Source: Ruegeria sediminis (GTDB lineage Bacteria > Pseudomonadota > Alphaproteobacteria > Rhodobacterales > Rhodobacteraceae). Taken from it: 64,000 nucleotides of DNA. The number at the start of each line of letters is the position of its first letter. The first letter of the stretch is position 1. Under the pieces are notes generated by a model, which saw only the letters and a list, made by a program, of their open reading frames with translations, searched no databases and was not told the origin of the DNA. Shown piece by piece: positions 28,160-36,392 of this stretch. The stretch is taken from contig NZ_VCPD01000001.1 in the NCBI RefSeq assembly GCF_005938215.1, positions 62,001 through 126,000 of the forward strand. Direction: 5' to 3'. Made by a program: the position numbers and the translations under genes.

Positions 28160-28170
28160 TTCAAAAGTTA
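28154..28170. promoter_or_regulatory. perfect 17-bp palindrome, candidate operator
   Basis: TAACTTTT, one central C, AAAAGTTA: eight of eight positions pair. It covers the -10 of the putative promoter, 20 bases before the ATG, so a bound protein would block transcription. I do not recognise the regulator. Confidence 0.65.
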
Positions 28171-28189
28171 GTATTCAGGATTCCCAAAT

Positions 28190-29404
28190 ATGACCCTGCC
28201 CCCCAACGTCCATGACGCCGAACCCATCCCCGCAGCCGCGCGCGAGGCGATCGACGCGCTGATGCAGTCGGGCGACCTGTTCCGCTACACCGCCCCGCAG
28301 GATGCGCCGGTCGCCCTGCTCGAGGCCGAATTTGCCGAGCTGCTGGGATCGAAATACGCCCTGGCGGTATCCTCCTGTTCCGCCGCGCTGTTCCTGTCGC
28401 TCAAGGCGCTTGGCCTGCCCCGCGACGCGCGGGTCCTGATCCCCGGCTTCACCTTCGCCGCGGTGCCGTCTTCGGTGGTTCACGCCGACTGCATTCCGGT
28501 CCTCTGCGAGGTGGGCGCGAACTACCGCATCGACATGGCCGATTTCGCGGCCAAGCTCGACGGGGTGCAGGCCGTCATCATCAGCCACATGCGCGGGCAC
28601 ACCTCGGACATGGACGCGATCATGAACCTCTGCGACGCCCGCGGCATCCCCGTGATCGAGGACGCCGCCCACTCGCTGGGCACCACCTGGCACGGGCGCA
28701 ACATCGGCACCATCGGGCGCGTCGGCTGTTTTTCGTTCCAGTCCTACAAGATGATCAACGCCGGCGAAGGCGGCATCATGATCACCGACGACGCCGATCT
28801 GATCGCCCGCGCGGTGATCATGTCGGGCGCCTACGAGCACAACTGGAAAAAGCACAAGGGCCCGCACGGCGACAACTCGCCTGAGCTGGAGCAGGCTTTT
28901 GCCCGCTGGCAGAACCGGCTGCCGCTCTACAATCTGCGCATGAACAACCTCAGCGCCGCGGTGATCCGCCCGCAGATCCCGGAACTGGCCCGCCGCGTGC
29001 GCGACGGCCTTGCCAATCATGACTACGTGGCCGAGCGCCTGAACGCCTCGCCCCATATCCACGTTCCCGCCCCTCTGGCGCCGGAACGGCGCGCGCCGGA
29101 TTCGATCCAGTTCAACCTCGTCGGGCTGGACGAGGCCGAAACCCGCGCCTTCGCCGCCGCCGCCGACGCGCGCGGCGTCAAGGTACAGGTTTTCGGCCTG
29201 AGCGAGGACAACGCCCGCGCCTTCTGGAACTGGCAGTTCCTGCCCGAGCAGGTCGAACTGCCGCGGACCCGCGCCATGCTGATGCGCGCCTGCGACGTGC
29301 GCCTGCCGGTGCGCCTCACGCGCGAGGAACTGGACGTGATCACGGGCATCCTGCTGGATGCGATGGCCGAGGCGACACAGCCCGCGCAGGCCTTCGGCAC
29401 CTGA
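28190..29404 (+). CDS. DegT/DnrJ/EryC1/StrS family PLP aminotransferase
   Basis: 404 residues. PLP lysine is in CFSFQSYKMINAGEGG; other marks are VSSCSAALFLSLKALG (cofactor phosphate site), ALIPGFTFAA-like VLIPGFTFAAVPSSV, and VIEDAAHSLGTTWHG with the Asp that pairs with the PLP nitrogen. The family aminates keto-sugars and related compounds. No sugar-nucleotide genes are adjacent, so the substrate is open; the Puu-like operon upstream could be functionally linked, but it has its own promoter and operator. Confidence 0.87.
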   Translation: MTLPPNVHDAEPIPAAAREAIDALMQSGDLFRYTAPQDAPVALLEAEFAELLGSKYALAVSSCSAALFLSLKALGLPRDARVLIPGFTFAAVPSSVVHADCIPVLCEVGANYRIDMADFAAKLDGVQAVIISHMRGHTSDMDAIMNLCDARGIPVIEDAAHSLGTTWHGRNIGTIGRVGCFSFQSYKMINAGEGGIMITDDADLIARAVIMSGAYEHNWKKHKGPHGDNSPELEQAFARWQNRLPLYNLRMNNLSAAVIRPQIPELARRVRDGLANHDYVAERLNASPHIHVPAPLAPERRAPDSIQFNLVGLDEAETRAFAAAADARGVKVQVFGLSEDNARAFWNWQFLPEQVELPRTRAMLMRACDVRLPVRLTREELDVITGILLDAMAEATQPAQAFGT

Positions 29405-29459
29405 CATCCGCGCCTTTGCGGTAGGCAAGGCAGCCGATTTCTGCTGGAATGACGGACAG

Positions 29460-29478
29460 TCAGGCGATTTCCGCCTGA
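29460..29478 (+). other. small stem-loop ahead of the cyclase gene
   Basis: TCAGGCG (29460-29466) and CGCCTGA (29472-29478) pair over a five-base loop, 17 bases before the cyclase ATG. It could be a weak terminator of the upstream gene or a leader structure. No U-run. Confidence 0.35.
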
Positions 29479-29494
29479 AGTCCGGAGACCGCCC

Positions 29495-31228
29495 ATGCCC
29501 CGCCGTCTGGCCGCCATTCTTGCCGCAGACGTGGTTGGATATTCCAGCCTCATGTCCCAGGACGAACCGGGCACGCTCAACCGGCTTCTGGCCTTCCGCC
29601 GGCAGGTGTTCGACCCGGCGGTCGCCGCGCATTCCGGCCGGATCGTCAAGCTGATGGGGGACGGCGCCCTGGTCGAATTCGCCAGCGTCGTCGATGCCGT
29701 GTCCTGCGCCATCGCCATCCAGAACCGGATCCGCGCCGATGCGTCCGAGGCGCTGCGGCTCCGCATCGGCATCAACCTGGGCGACGTCATGACCGAGGGC
29801 CGCGACATCTACGGCGACGGGGTGAACGTGGCCGCGCGGCTCGAGGCCGAGGCGGATCCGGGCGGCATCTGCATCTCGGACATCGTCCACCAGAGCATCG
29901 GCCGGCGCATCGAGGCCGATTTCGCGGATGCGGGCGAACACCACCTCAAGAACATCGACAGGCCCATCCGCCTGTATCACTGGATCCCGGACCAAAGCGC
30001 GGACCGGGCTTCACCGGCGCCGTCACGCCCCCGGCCGGACAACCCCGGCATCGCCGTTCTCGCCTTCGACAACATGTCCACCGACCCCGAGCAGGAGTAT
30101 TTCTCGGACGGGATCGCCGAGGACATCATCACCGCCCTGTCGCATTTCCGCGAATTCTTCGTCATCGCCCGCAACACCACCTTCACCTACAAGGGCCAGC
30201 CCATCCGCGTGGACCAGATCTGCCGGGATCTGGGCGTGCGCTACCTGCTCGAAGGCAGCGTGCGCAAGGCCGGCAACCGGGTCCGGGTCTCGGCGCAGCT
30301 GATCGACGGCGCGACCGGCACGCATATCTGGGCCGACCGCTACGACCGGTCGATCGACGACATCTTCGCCGTCCAGGACGAGATCACGCAAGCCATCGTC
30401 GGCGCGGTCGCCCCCGAAACCATGGGCGCCGAGATGCAGCGCGCCCGCGCCAAAAGGCCCGACAAGCTGTCCTCGTGGGAAAAGGTTCTTCAGGCGCGCT
30501 GGCACATGGGCAAGTTCACCAGGGAAAACAACGACGCCGCGCGGAAACTGCTGTCGGACGCCGTCGAGGCGGACCCGGAACTGTGCGACGGTCATGCCGG
30601 CATCGCCCTGTGCGACCTGATCGCCATGCTGCACATCTGGCGCAGGGACACCCACGACGCGATCCTGTCCGCCAAGGCCGAGGCCGAAATCGCCGTTGGC
30701 CTCGACCGCAACAACGCCAACGCCCATGCGATGCTGGGCATGGCGAACCTCTTCGCGCGGGAATTCGCCGACGCGGAAACCCATCTTGGCCGCGCAGTCG
30801 CGGTCAACCCGAACCTGGCGACCGGCTTCGGCAATTTCGGCGCGTATTACGGCGTCGCCGGCCGCTTTGACGAGGCGCGGGCCTCGTTCGAACGTGCGAT
30901 CGCCCTCAGCCCGCGGGATCCGCTGGCGGGATTCTGGCGCGGCGGCTACGGCATCGGCGCCTATGTCTCGGGCCGCTATGAAACATGCCTGGAAAACGCC
31001 CGCATCGGGTTGAAGGAAGCACCGGGCTACGCCTCGCTTCTGCGGCAGGAAGCCGCCGCGCTCGGCATGTTGGGGCGGCAGGATGAAGCCAGGGCCTCGG
31101 TCGCGCGGCTGCTGGAAAAGATGCCCGGCCTGACCATCTCGCAGGTGCGCCAGATCGTGCCGGTGCGGTACGAGGATGACCAGGACAAATGGCTGGAAGG
31201 CCTGCGCCGCGCTGGCCTTCCGGAATAG
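29495..31228 (+). CDS. class III adenylate cyclase with TolB-like and TPR domains
   Basis: 577 residues. Cyclase domain (about 1-165): metal Asp12 in ADVVGYS, Lys52 and Asp56 in KLMGDG, and Asn111/Arg115 in DGVNVAARLE are all present, so it should be active; the Lys favours ATP. Residues about 185-300 form the TolB/FlgO-like module common in such proteins (GIAVLAFDNMSTDPEQEYFS, VRYLLEGSVRKAGNRVRVSA). The rest is TPR repeats (ANAHAMLGMANLFARE, GRFDEARASFERAIALSPRD). No membrane segment, so the sensor is cytoplasmic. Confidence 0.88.
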   Translation: MPRRLAAILAADVVGYSSLMSQDEPGTLNRLLAFRRQVFDPAVAAHSGRIVKLMGDGALVEFASVVDAVSCAIAIQNRIRADASEALRLRIGINLGDVMTEGRDIYGDGVNVAARLEAEADPGGICISDIVHQSIGRRIEADFADAGEHHLKNIDRPIRLYHWIPDQSADRASPAPSRPRPDNPGIAVLAFDNMSTDPEQEYFSDGIAEDIITALSHFREFFVIARNTTFTYKGQPIRVDQICRDLGVRYLLEGSVRKAGNRVRVSAQLIDGATGTHIWADRYDRSIDDIFAVQDEITQAIVGAVAPETMGAEMQRARAKRPDKLSSWEKVLQARWHMGKFTRENNDAARKLLSDAVEADPELCDGHAGIALCDLIAMLHIWRRDTHDAILSAKAEAEIAVGLDRNNANAHAMLGMANLFAREFADAETHLGRAVAVNPNLATGFGNFGAYYGVAGRFDEARASFERAIALSPRDPLAGFWRGGYGIGAYVSGRYETCLENARIGLKEAPGYASLLRQEAAALGMLGRQDEARASVARLLEKMPGLTISQVRQIVPVRYEDDQDKWLEGLRRAGLPE

Positions 31229-31234
31229 TCGGCC

Positions 31235-31792
31235 TCAGCTCAGCTTGGAAAGCTTCTTCTGCAGCTCGGCCAGTTGCTTCTTGATGTCTTCCAGATCCTC
31301 GCCCTGTTCGGCCGAGTCCCCGTCATCGTCCTTTTTCGGCCCCGACCAGTTGCCGGACAGGCCGCCGGTCATCGCCTTGAGAAAGGCCTGTTGCTGCGCC
31401 TGCATCGCCTCGAACCCCGGCATCTGCGACATCGGGTTCATCGCGCTCATGTTCTCCATCATCTTCGCCTGGCTTTCCCGCAGCATTTCGAACGAGCTTT
31501 GCAGGAATTGCGGCATCATGCCCCCGCCCGGCACCATGTAGCTGCGCACCAGGTCGTTCAGCACGTTGACCGGCAGTACGTTCTCGCCCCGGCTTTCATG
31601 TTCCGCAATGATTTGAAGCAGATACTGCCGGGTCAGATCGTCCCCGGTCTTGAGGTCGATGATCTGAACCTCGCGCCCGTCGCGGATGAAGCCCGCGATA
31701 TCCTCGAGCGTGACGTAGTCGCTGGTCTCGGTGTTGTAGAGCCTGCGACTGGCGTAGCGTTTGATCAGAAGCGGTTTTTCCTTTTCCGACAC
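31235..31792 (-). CDS. phaR: polyhydroxyalkanoate synthesis repressor PhaR
   Basis: 185 residues from GTG 31792. The N-terminal PHB/PHA accumulation regulator domain reads LLIKRYASRRLYNTETSDYV then LEDIAGFIRDGREVQIIDLK. The C-terminus is Met/Gln-rich and ends in a coiled coil (EDLEDIKKQLAELQKKLSKL). PhaR represses phasin and other pha genes until it binds PHB granules. GGGGAGG upstream supports the GTG start. Near-consensus PhaR boxes at 31814-31844 suggest autoregulation. Confidence 0.92.
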   Translation of the reverse strand: MSEKEKPLLIKRYASRRLYNTETSDYVTLEDIAGFIRDGREVQIIDLKTGDDLTRQYLLQIIAEHESRGENVLPVNVLNDLVRSYMVPGGGMMPQFLQSSFEMLRESQAKMMENMSAMNPMSQMPGFEAMQAQQQAFLKAMTGGLSGNWSGPKKDDDGDSAEQGEDLEDIKKQLAELQKKLSKLS

Positions 31793-31813
31793 CCTCTTGC
31801 CTCCCCAAGGATG

Positions 31814-31844
31814 ATGCGTTGCAGCATAGGTTATGCGAGCGCAG
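31814..31844 (-). promoter_or_regulatory. two near-consensus PhaR boxes upstream of phaR
   Basis: ATGC-GTT-GCAG (31814-31824) and ATGC-GAGC-GCAG (31833-31844); each matches CTGC-N3/4-GCAG in seven of eight positions. Their place 20-55 bases before the phaR start fits autorepression. Confidence 0.45.
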
Positions 31845-31940
31845 CAGAAAAAGAAAGAGTTGCCTTTGCCGCAAGTTACGTCGCGGGAACCCGCGGAAAA
31901 ACGCCCCGGTCGGACCGCTTTGCCGGACCGGCCGGCCAAA

Positions 31941-31969
31941 AAAGAAAGGGCAGATCTTTCGATCTGCCC
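31941..31969 (-). terminator. rho-independent terminator of phaP
   Basis: Read on the minus strand: GGGCAGATC, loop GAAA, GATCTGCCC (31969-31948), then TTTCTTTTTT. It lies about 50 bases after the phasin stop and before phaR, so phaR is transcribed separately. Confidence 0.9.
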
Positions 31970-32016
31970 TTCGCGATTGCACCGATTGGGAGGAGAGGGT
32001 GCAGTTTCGCGCTTTC

Positions 32017-32463
32017 TTACTTGGCCGCGGTTGCTTTCTTGGCAGCAGCGGTCACGTCATTGGTGGCCTTCTTGACGGCAGCAGCAGCGTCTTCGCTGAT
32101 GTTCTTGCCGGCAGCCATCAGCAGCTCGACGGTTTCGATCTGGACCTTCTTGGCGATCTCGGCGAATGCGGCCATGTTTTCGGCGGCAACTTCAGCCGAG
32201 GCGCTTGCGAAATCGGTTGCGGCCTTGGCGTAGTCTGCCGGCTCGGCCTTTGCTTTCGACACTTCGGCCAGTTTGGCCAGGGTGTCTTTGGTCCACTTGT
32301 TCGAGATCTCAGCCGACTTGCCGGCTGCATCCAGAGCAACGCCCGACAGCTTTTCGTTCAGGGTTGCGGTCGATTTGAATGCGCCTTCAAAAGCGGCGGT
32401 GTCCACCGGGAACGCACCCATCATGTCTTTCATGATCACGGTAAAATCTTGGGTCTTTGCCAT
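32017..32463 (-). CDS. phaP: phasin family protein
   Basis: 148 residues. It is a helical, Ala/Lys-rich amphipathic protein (EGAFKSTATLNEKLSGVALD, AAFAEIAKKVQIETVELLMA) ending in AAKKATAAK, the normal look of phasin_2. It coats PHB granules and controls their size. ATG 32463 gives the usual short N-terminus; the frame is open to 32544 through the promoter. A good sigma70 promoter with two PhaR-type boxes lies directly upstream and a terminator follows. Confidence 0.9.
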   Translation of the reverse strand: MAKTQDFTVIMKDMMGAFPVDTAAFEGAFKSTATLNEKLSGVALDAAGKSAEISNKWTKDTLAKLAEVSKAKAEPADYAKAATDFASASAEVAAENMAAFAEIAKKVQIETVELLMAAGKNISEDAAAAVKKATNDVTAAAKKATAAK

Positions 32464-32520
32464 TGTCTCAATCCTCTTCGCCGGATCCGGGCCCACCCCG
32501 TTTTCCTTCGGCTTGAGTGG

Positions 32521-32549
32521 AATATGCTTTCTGCATCGCGGCATTTCAA
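32521..32549 (-). promoter_or_regulatory. candidate sigma70 promoter of phaP
   Basis: Minus strand: -35 TTGAAA (32549-32544), 17-base spacer, -10 CATATT (32526-32521). The spacer holds a near-consensus PhaR box, CCGC-GAT-GCAG (32541-32531). Confidence 0.6.
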
Positions 32550-32560
32550 GGCTTTTCTTG

Positions 32561-32571
32561 CTGCGGTGCAG
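32561..32571. promoter_or_regulatory. PhaR-type box upstream of phaP
   Basis: CTGC-GGT-GCAG, a full match to CTGC-N3-GCAG, 12 bases upstream of the phaP -35. Together with the partial box in the spacer it gives two sites 30 bases apart, about three helical turns. Confidence 0.6.
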
Positions 32572-32595
32572 AAATTTTTCGCTTTCGCAGCAGAA

Positions 32596-34398
32596 TCAGT
32601 CGTTTAGCCTGGCCACCACGTAGGTTCCCGGCGCCGGGCACAGCCTGGGATGGTCCGAATCGCCGGTATCGCGGGCGGGAACCTGCTTGCCCGAACGCGT
32701 CTTCAGCCAGGCTTCCCACATCGGCCACCAGGACCCTTCGTTGAAATCGGCCTCCTTCAGCCAGGTGTCCGGGTCCGCCTTCATGTCGGGATTGGTGTAG
32801 TGGCCGTACTTCTTCTTGGTCGGCGGGTTCACGATGCCCGCGATGTGCCCGGATTCGGACACCACGAAGGTCTTTTCCCGCGATCCCATCTGCTGCACGC
32901 CGCGGTAGCAATCCTTCCACGCGGCGATGTGGTCGGTCTCGCAGGTGATCGCCATCAAGGGCACGTCCACGTCGCTGACGTGCAGCTTGTGGCCCAGGAT
33001 GTCGAAGCCGCCCTCGATGAACTCGTTGCGCTGGCACAGGCCGCGCAGGTACTGCACAACCATCTTGGCGGGCAGGTTGGCCCCGTCCCCGTTCCAGTAG
33101 AGCAGATCGAAGGCGGGCGGCGTTTCGCCCATCATGTAGCTGCGGATCGCAGGCGTATAGATCAGGTCCCGCGAGCGCAGGAACGAAAACGTGCGCGCCA
33201 TGATCCACGAGTGCAGCACACCCTCCCTGTTCACTTCCTCCTCGATCCCGTCGATGAAGTCGTCCTGCAGGAAAGGCGTGAACTCGCCCTGATCCGAGAA
33301 ATCGGTGAGCGCGGTGAAGAAGGTCGCGGATTTCACCGACTTGTCGCCCCGCTGCTTCAGCAGCGACAGCGTCAGGCTCAGCGTGGTTCCGGCGATGCAG
33401 TATCCCACCGCGTTGACCTGCTTGACGCCGCAGATCTTCTTGACCTCTTCGATGGCGGTCAGGAACCCCTCGTCGATGTAGTGCTCCAGGCCCGTGTCGG
33501 CATGGCTTTCGTCCGGGTTGACCCAGCTGACCACGAACAGTGTATAGCCCTGCTCGGTCACCCACTTGATCAGGCTGTTCTGCGCCTTGAGGTCGAGGAT
33601 GTAGAACTTGTTGATCCAGGGCGGGAACAGGACGATTGGCGTTTCATGAACCGTTTCGGTCACCGGTTTGTACTGGATCAGCTCCATCATCCGGTTGCGA
33701 TAGACCACGTCCCCCGGCGTCGTGGCGATGTTTCCGCCCACCTCGAACGCGCTTTCGTCCGCCAGCCGCACGACCAGCTGGCCCTCGTTCGCCTCAAGAT
33801 CGGCGACCAGGTTCTCAAGCCCCTGGATCAGCGACCGCCCTTCGGTCTCGACCGCCTTTTCCAGGGCATCGGGGTTGGTCGCCAGGAAATTCGTCGGCGC
33901 CATCATGTCGATGATCTGTTGCGAGAAATAGTTCAGCCGGCGGCGGTCCTTCTCGTCGATGTCCTCGACCGAGGCCACGGCCTGGGCCAGGGCTTCGGCA
34001 TTCGTGCGGTATTGCTGCCGGATCAGCCGGAAATAGGGGTTGGTGTCCCACATCGGGTTCGAGAACCGCCGATCCTCGGGGTCTTCATTGGCCTCGGGCA
34101 CTTCGCCGCGCGCCAGCGCCTGCTGCGCCTCGGCGAAATTCATCACCGATTTGCCCCAGTATTCGATCTGCTGTTCCAGCAACTTGGCGGGATTTTGCAG
34201 CGCCTCGGTCCAATACGCCGTTGCTGCCTTTGCGAAAAGCTCGTGATTCGGGGCGTTCAGGGCGTGCGTGTGCTGCTTTTTCCCCGCCATCACTTCGATC
34301 AGCCGTTTGGAAAGCTGCTCGACCTTTTCCATGTTTTCCTTAAGCCGTTCAATGTGTTCCTCGGTCAATTCGGATGACTTTCCGTCAGTAGTTGTCAT
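32596..34398 (-). CDS. phaC: class I poly(3-hydroxyalkanoate) synthase
   Basis: 600 residues, normal for class I. The catalytic Cys334 lies in the lipase-like box NAVGYCIAGTTLSLTL. The other conserved parts are the N-terminal domain with SVEDIDEKDRRRLNYFSQQI and the alpha/beta-hydrolase core with VLFPPWINKFYILDLKAQNS, TLFVVSWVNPDESHADTGLE and the late SESGHIAGIVNPP catalytic His. It polymerises 3-hydroxybutyryl-CoA. Divergent from phaZ across a 113-base region with a PhaR-type box. Confidence 0.95.
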   Translation of the reverse strand: MTTTDGKSSELTEEHIERLKENMEKVEQLSKRLIEVMAGKKQHTHALNAPNHELFAKAATAYWTEALQNPAKLLEQQIEYWGKSVMNFAEAQQALARGEVPEANEDPEDRRFSNPMWDTNPYFRLIRQQYRTNAEALAQAVASVEDIDEKDRRRLNYFSQQIIDMMAPTNFLATNPDALEKAVETEGRSLIQGLENLVADLEANEGQLVVRLADESAFEVGGNIATTPGDVVYRNRMMELIQYKPVTETVHETPIVLFPPWINKFYILDLKAQNSLIKWVTEQGYTLFVVSWVNPDESHADTGLEHYIDEGFLTAIEEVKKICGVKQVNAVGYCIAGTTLSLTLSLLKQRGDKSVKSATFFTALTDFSDQGEFTPFLQDDFIDGIEEEVNREGVLHSWIMARTFSFLRSRDLIYTPAIRSYMMGETPPAFDLLYWNGDGANLPAKMVVQYLRGLCQRNEFIEGGFDILGHKLHVSDVDVPLMAITCETDHIAAWKDCYRGVQQMGSREKTFVVSESGHIAGIVNPPTKKKYGHYTNPDMKADPDTWLKEADFNEGSWWPMWEAWLKTRSGKQVPARDTGDSDHPRLCPAPGTYVVARLND

Positions 34399-34420
34399 TT
34401 TAAGGAATCCCCAATAATCT
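34392..34420 (+). promoter_or_regulatory. candidate sigma70 promoter of phaZ
   Basis: TTGTCA (34392-34397), 17-base spacer, TAATCT (34415-34420). The predicted start (about 34427) falls inside the PhaR-type box at 34423-34433. The -35 lies within the first codons of phaC on the other strand. Confidence 0.55.
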
Positions 34421-34422
34421 CG

Positions 34423-34433
34423 CTGCTACGCAG
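34423..34433. promoter_or_regulatory. PhaR-type box between phaC and phaZ
   Basis: CTGC-TAC-GCAG, a full match to CTGC-N3-GCAG. It overlaps the end of the phaC -10 and the predicted start of phaZ, so one bound repressor could close both divergent promoters. Confidence 0.6.
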
Positions 34434-34460
34434 AATAACGTCGTGGGTCGTGGGGGGCAA
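34432..34460 (-). promoter_or_regulatory. candidate sigma70 promoter of phaC
   Basis: Minus strand: -35 TTGCCC (34460-34455), 17-base spacer, -10 TATTCT (34437-34432). Confidence 0.5.
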
Positions 34461-34511
34461 AGCGACGAATAGTCCGAACTTCAATGCGTGCGAGTTTAGG
34501 AGACCCGTTTC

Positions 34512-35786
34512 ATGCGCTACATGCTGACCTACGACCTGATGGAATCCGCCCGCAACACGAACCAATGGCTGGGGGCGACCGCCAATGCAATGGCATCCTA
34601 CCCGCTTTTCAGCATGGTGCCCAACCCCATGTTCAGCTGGGTCTCCGCCTGGGGCGAAGTGACCGAACGAACCTACGAACGCATGATCGTCAAGCCGGAC
34701 TGGGGCATCCGCACCTTCACCTGCGAGGACGGCAAGGACCACCTCGTCAAGGTCGAGACCGTGGTCGAACGCCCGTTCGGCGATCTGATCCACTTCAAGG
34801 TGCATGGCCGCGAGGAACAGCCGCGCAAGGTTCTGTTGGTCGCGCCCATGTCGGGCCACTACGCCACGCTGCTGCGCTCGACCGTGAAAAGCCTGCTGGT
34901 CAACTGCGAGGTCTACATCACCGACTGGCACAACGCCCGCGACATCCCGGTTTCCTCGGGCAAGTTCGACATCGAGGATTACACGCTCTACCTCGTCGAT
35001 TTCATGCGCGAAATGGGCCCCGACACGCATGTGGTCGCCGTGTGCCAGCCCGCGCCGCTGACGCTCGCCGCCACCGCCTACCTGGCCGAGCTCGACCCCA
35101 AGGCGCAGCCCAGCACCCTGACCCTGATCGGCGGCCCGGTGGACCCGGACGCGACGCCGACCGAGGTGACGGATTTCGGCCGCCGCGTCACCATGGGCCA
35201 GCTGGAACAGTCGATGATCCAGCGCGTCGGCTTCAAGTACAAGGGCGTCGGCCGCATGGTCTATCCGGGCCTGCTGCAGCTGGCCTCCTTCATGTCGATG
35301 AATGCCGAACGTCACACCAAGGCTTTCGTCGACCAGATCCAGCGGGTCATGCGCGACGAGGCGTCGGACCACGACGCCCACAACCGCTTCTACGACGAAT
35401 ACCTCGCCGTCATGGACATGCCGGCCGAGTTCTACCTGTCCACCGTCGAGCGCGTGTTCAAGCACCGCGAGATCGCCAGGAACGAATTCGTGGTGGCCGG
35501 GCACAAGGTGGACATGGGCAAGATCACAGACGTCGCCGTCATGACCGTCGAAGGCGCGAATGACGACATCTCGGCCCCCGGCCAGTGCATCGCCGCGCTG
35601 AACCTGTGCACCAGTCTGTCGGACAGCAAGAAGGCAAGCCATGTGGAGCCCGGCGCGGGTCACTACGGCATCTTCGCCGGGCGCAGCTGGCGCGTGAACA
35701 TCCGCCCGCTGGTGATCAACTTCATGAATGTCAACGCGCGCAAGCAAGGCGCCCGCAAGGCCGCCAACAAGAACACCGCCGCCTGA
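34512..35786 (+). CDS. phaZ: intracellular poly(3-hydroxybutyrate) depolymerase
   Basis: 424 residues, the length of i-type PHB depolymerases. The N-terminus MRYMLTYDLMESARNTNQWL, VLLVAPMSGHYATLLR and the nucleophile region VVAVCQPAPLTLAATAYL (Cys in VCQPA) are characteristic, with the late His in HVEPGAGHYGIFAGR. It mobilises stored PHB in the cytoplasm. ATG 34512 is preceded by TAGGAGA. Divergent from phaC, with which it appears to share a PhaR-type operator. Confidence 0.93.
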   Translation: MRYMLTYDLMESARNTNQWLGATANAMASYPLFSMVPNPMFSWVSAWGEVTERTYERMIVKPDWGIRTFTCEDGKDHLVKVETVVERPFGDLIHFKVHGREEQPRKVLLVAPMSGHYATLLRSTVKSLLVNCEVYITDWHNARDIPVSSGKFDIEDYTLYLVDFMREMGPDTHVVAVCQPAPLTLAATAYLAELDPKAQPSTLTLIGGPVDPDATPTEVTDFGRRVTMGQLEQSMIQRVGFKYKGVGRMVYPGLLQLASFMSMNAERHTKAFVDQIQRVMRDEASDHDAHNRFYDEYLAVMDMPAEFYLSTVERVFKHREIARNEFVVAGHKVDMGKITDVAVMTVEGANDDISAPGQCIAALNLCTSLSDSKKASHVEPGAGHYGIFAGRSWRVNIRPLVINFMNVNARKQGARKAANKNTAA

Positions 35787-35789
35787 TCC

Positions 35790-36374
35790 ATGCCGGACGA
35801 CTCCACCGCATCGCTGGCGTTTTCCTGCGATTGCGGCGGACTGTCCGGCCACATCACCGCGCAGGGGGTGAAATCCGGCACCCATGTCGTCTGCTACTGC
35901 CCGGATTGCCGGGCGGCGGAACTGTATCTCGGCCAGCCCGACTTGGCCCCGGGTCCGGTCGACATCTTCCAACTCAGTCCCGACGCCGTGGTCATCGACA
36001 AAGGCAAGGATAACTTGGCCCTGCTGCGCCTCGGCCCCAACGGCCTGTTCCGCTGGTACGCAAAGTGCTGCGGCGCGCCGATCGCCAACACCCTGAAAAC
36101 GCCGAAACTTCCCTTTGCAGGCATCGCCGCGAAGCGTGTCTCCGACCCGGACCGATTGGGGCCGGTCGTGACGCGCGGCTATGTGCCCGACGGCACGGGC
36201 AAGCTGAAACACGAACACCTGGGCCGCGCGGTGCTGGCCGTGCTGCGCCGCGGCCTGTCCGCGCGTCTGTCGGGGCGCTGGCGGCGAACCCCGTTCTTCG
36301 ACGTCGCGACCGGCGCGCCGATAGTGCCTGCCAAGGTGCTGACCAAGGACGAGCGCGCCGCGCTTTACGACTGA
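35790..36374 (+). CDS. DUF6151 (GFA-like) zinc protein
   Basis: 194 residues. The cysteine pattern CDCGG near the start, CYCPDC in the middle and AKCCGAPIAN later resembles the zinc sites of the glutathione-dependent formaldehyde-activating (GFA/CENP-V) fold, in the DUF6151 branch. Function unknown. It starts three bases after the phaZ stop and is probably co-transcribed with it, though no link to PHB metabolism is established. Confidence 0.75.
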   Translation: MPDDSTASLAFSCDCGGLSGHITAQGVKSGTHVVCYCPDCRAAELYLGQPDLAPGPVDIFQLSPDAVVIDKGKDNLALLRLGPNGLFRWYAKCCGAPIANTLKTPKLPFAGIAAKRVSDPDRLGPVVTRGYVPDGTGKLKHEHLGRAVLAVLRRGLSARLSGRWRRTPFFDVATGAPIVPAKVLTKDERAALYD

Positions 36375-36392
36375 CCCCGCAACCGCCCGCGC

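Noticed and set aside
31948..31969. Hairpin as a regulatory element for phaR
   Set aside because: It lies upstream of the phaR promoter region on the same strand and is followed, on the minus strand, by a T-run after phaP, so a phaP terminator explains it fully.
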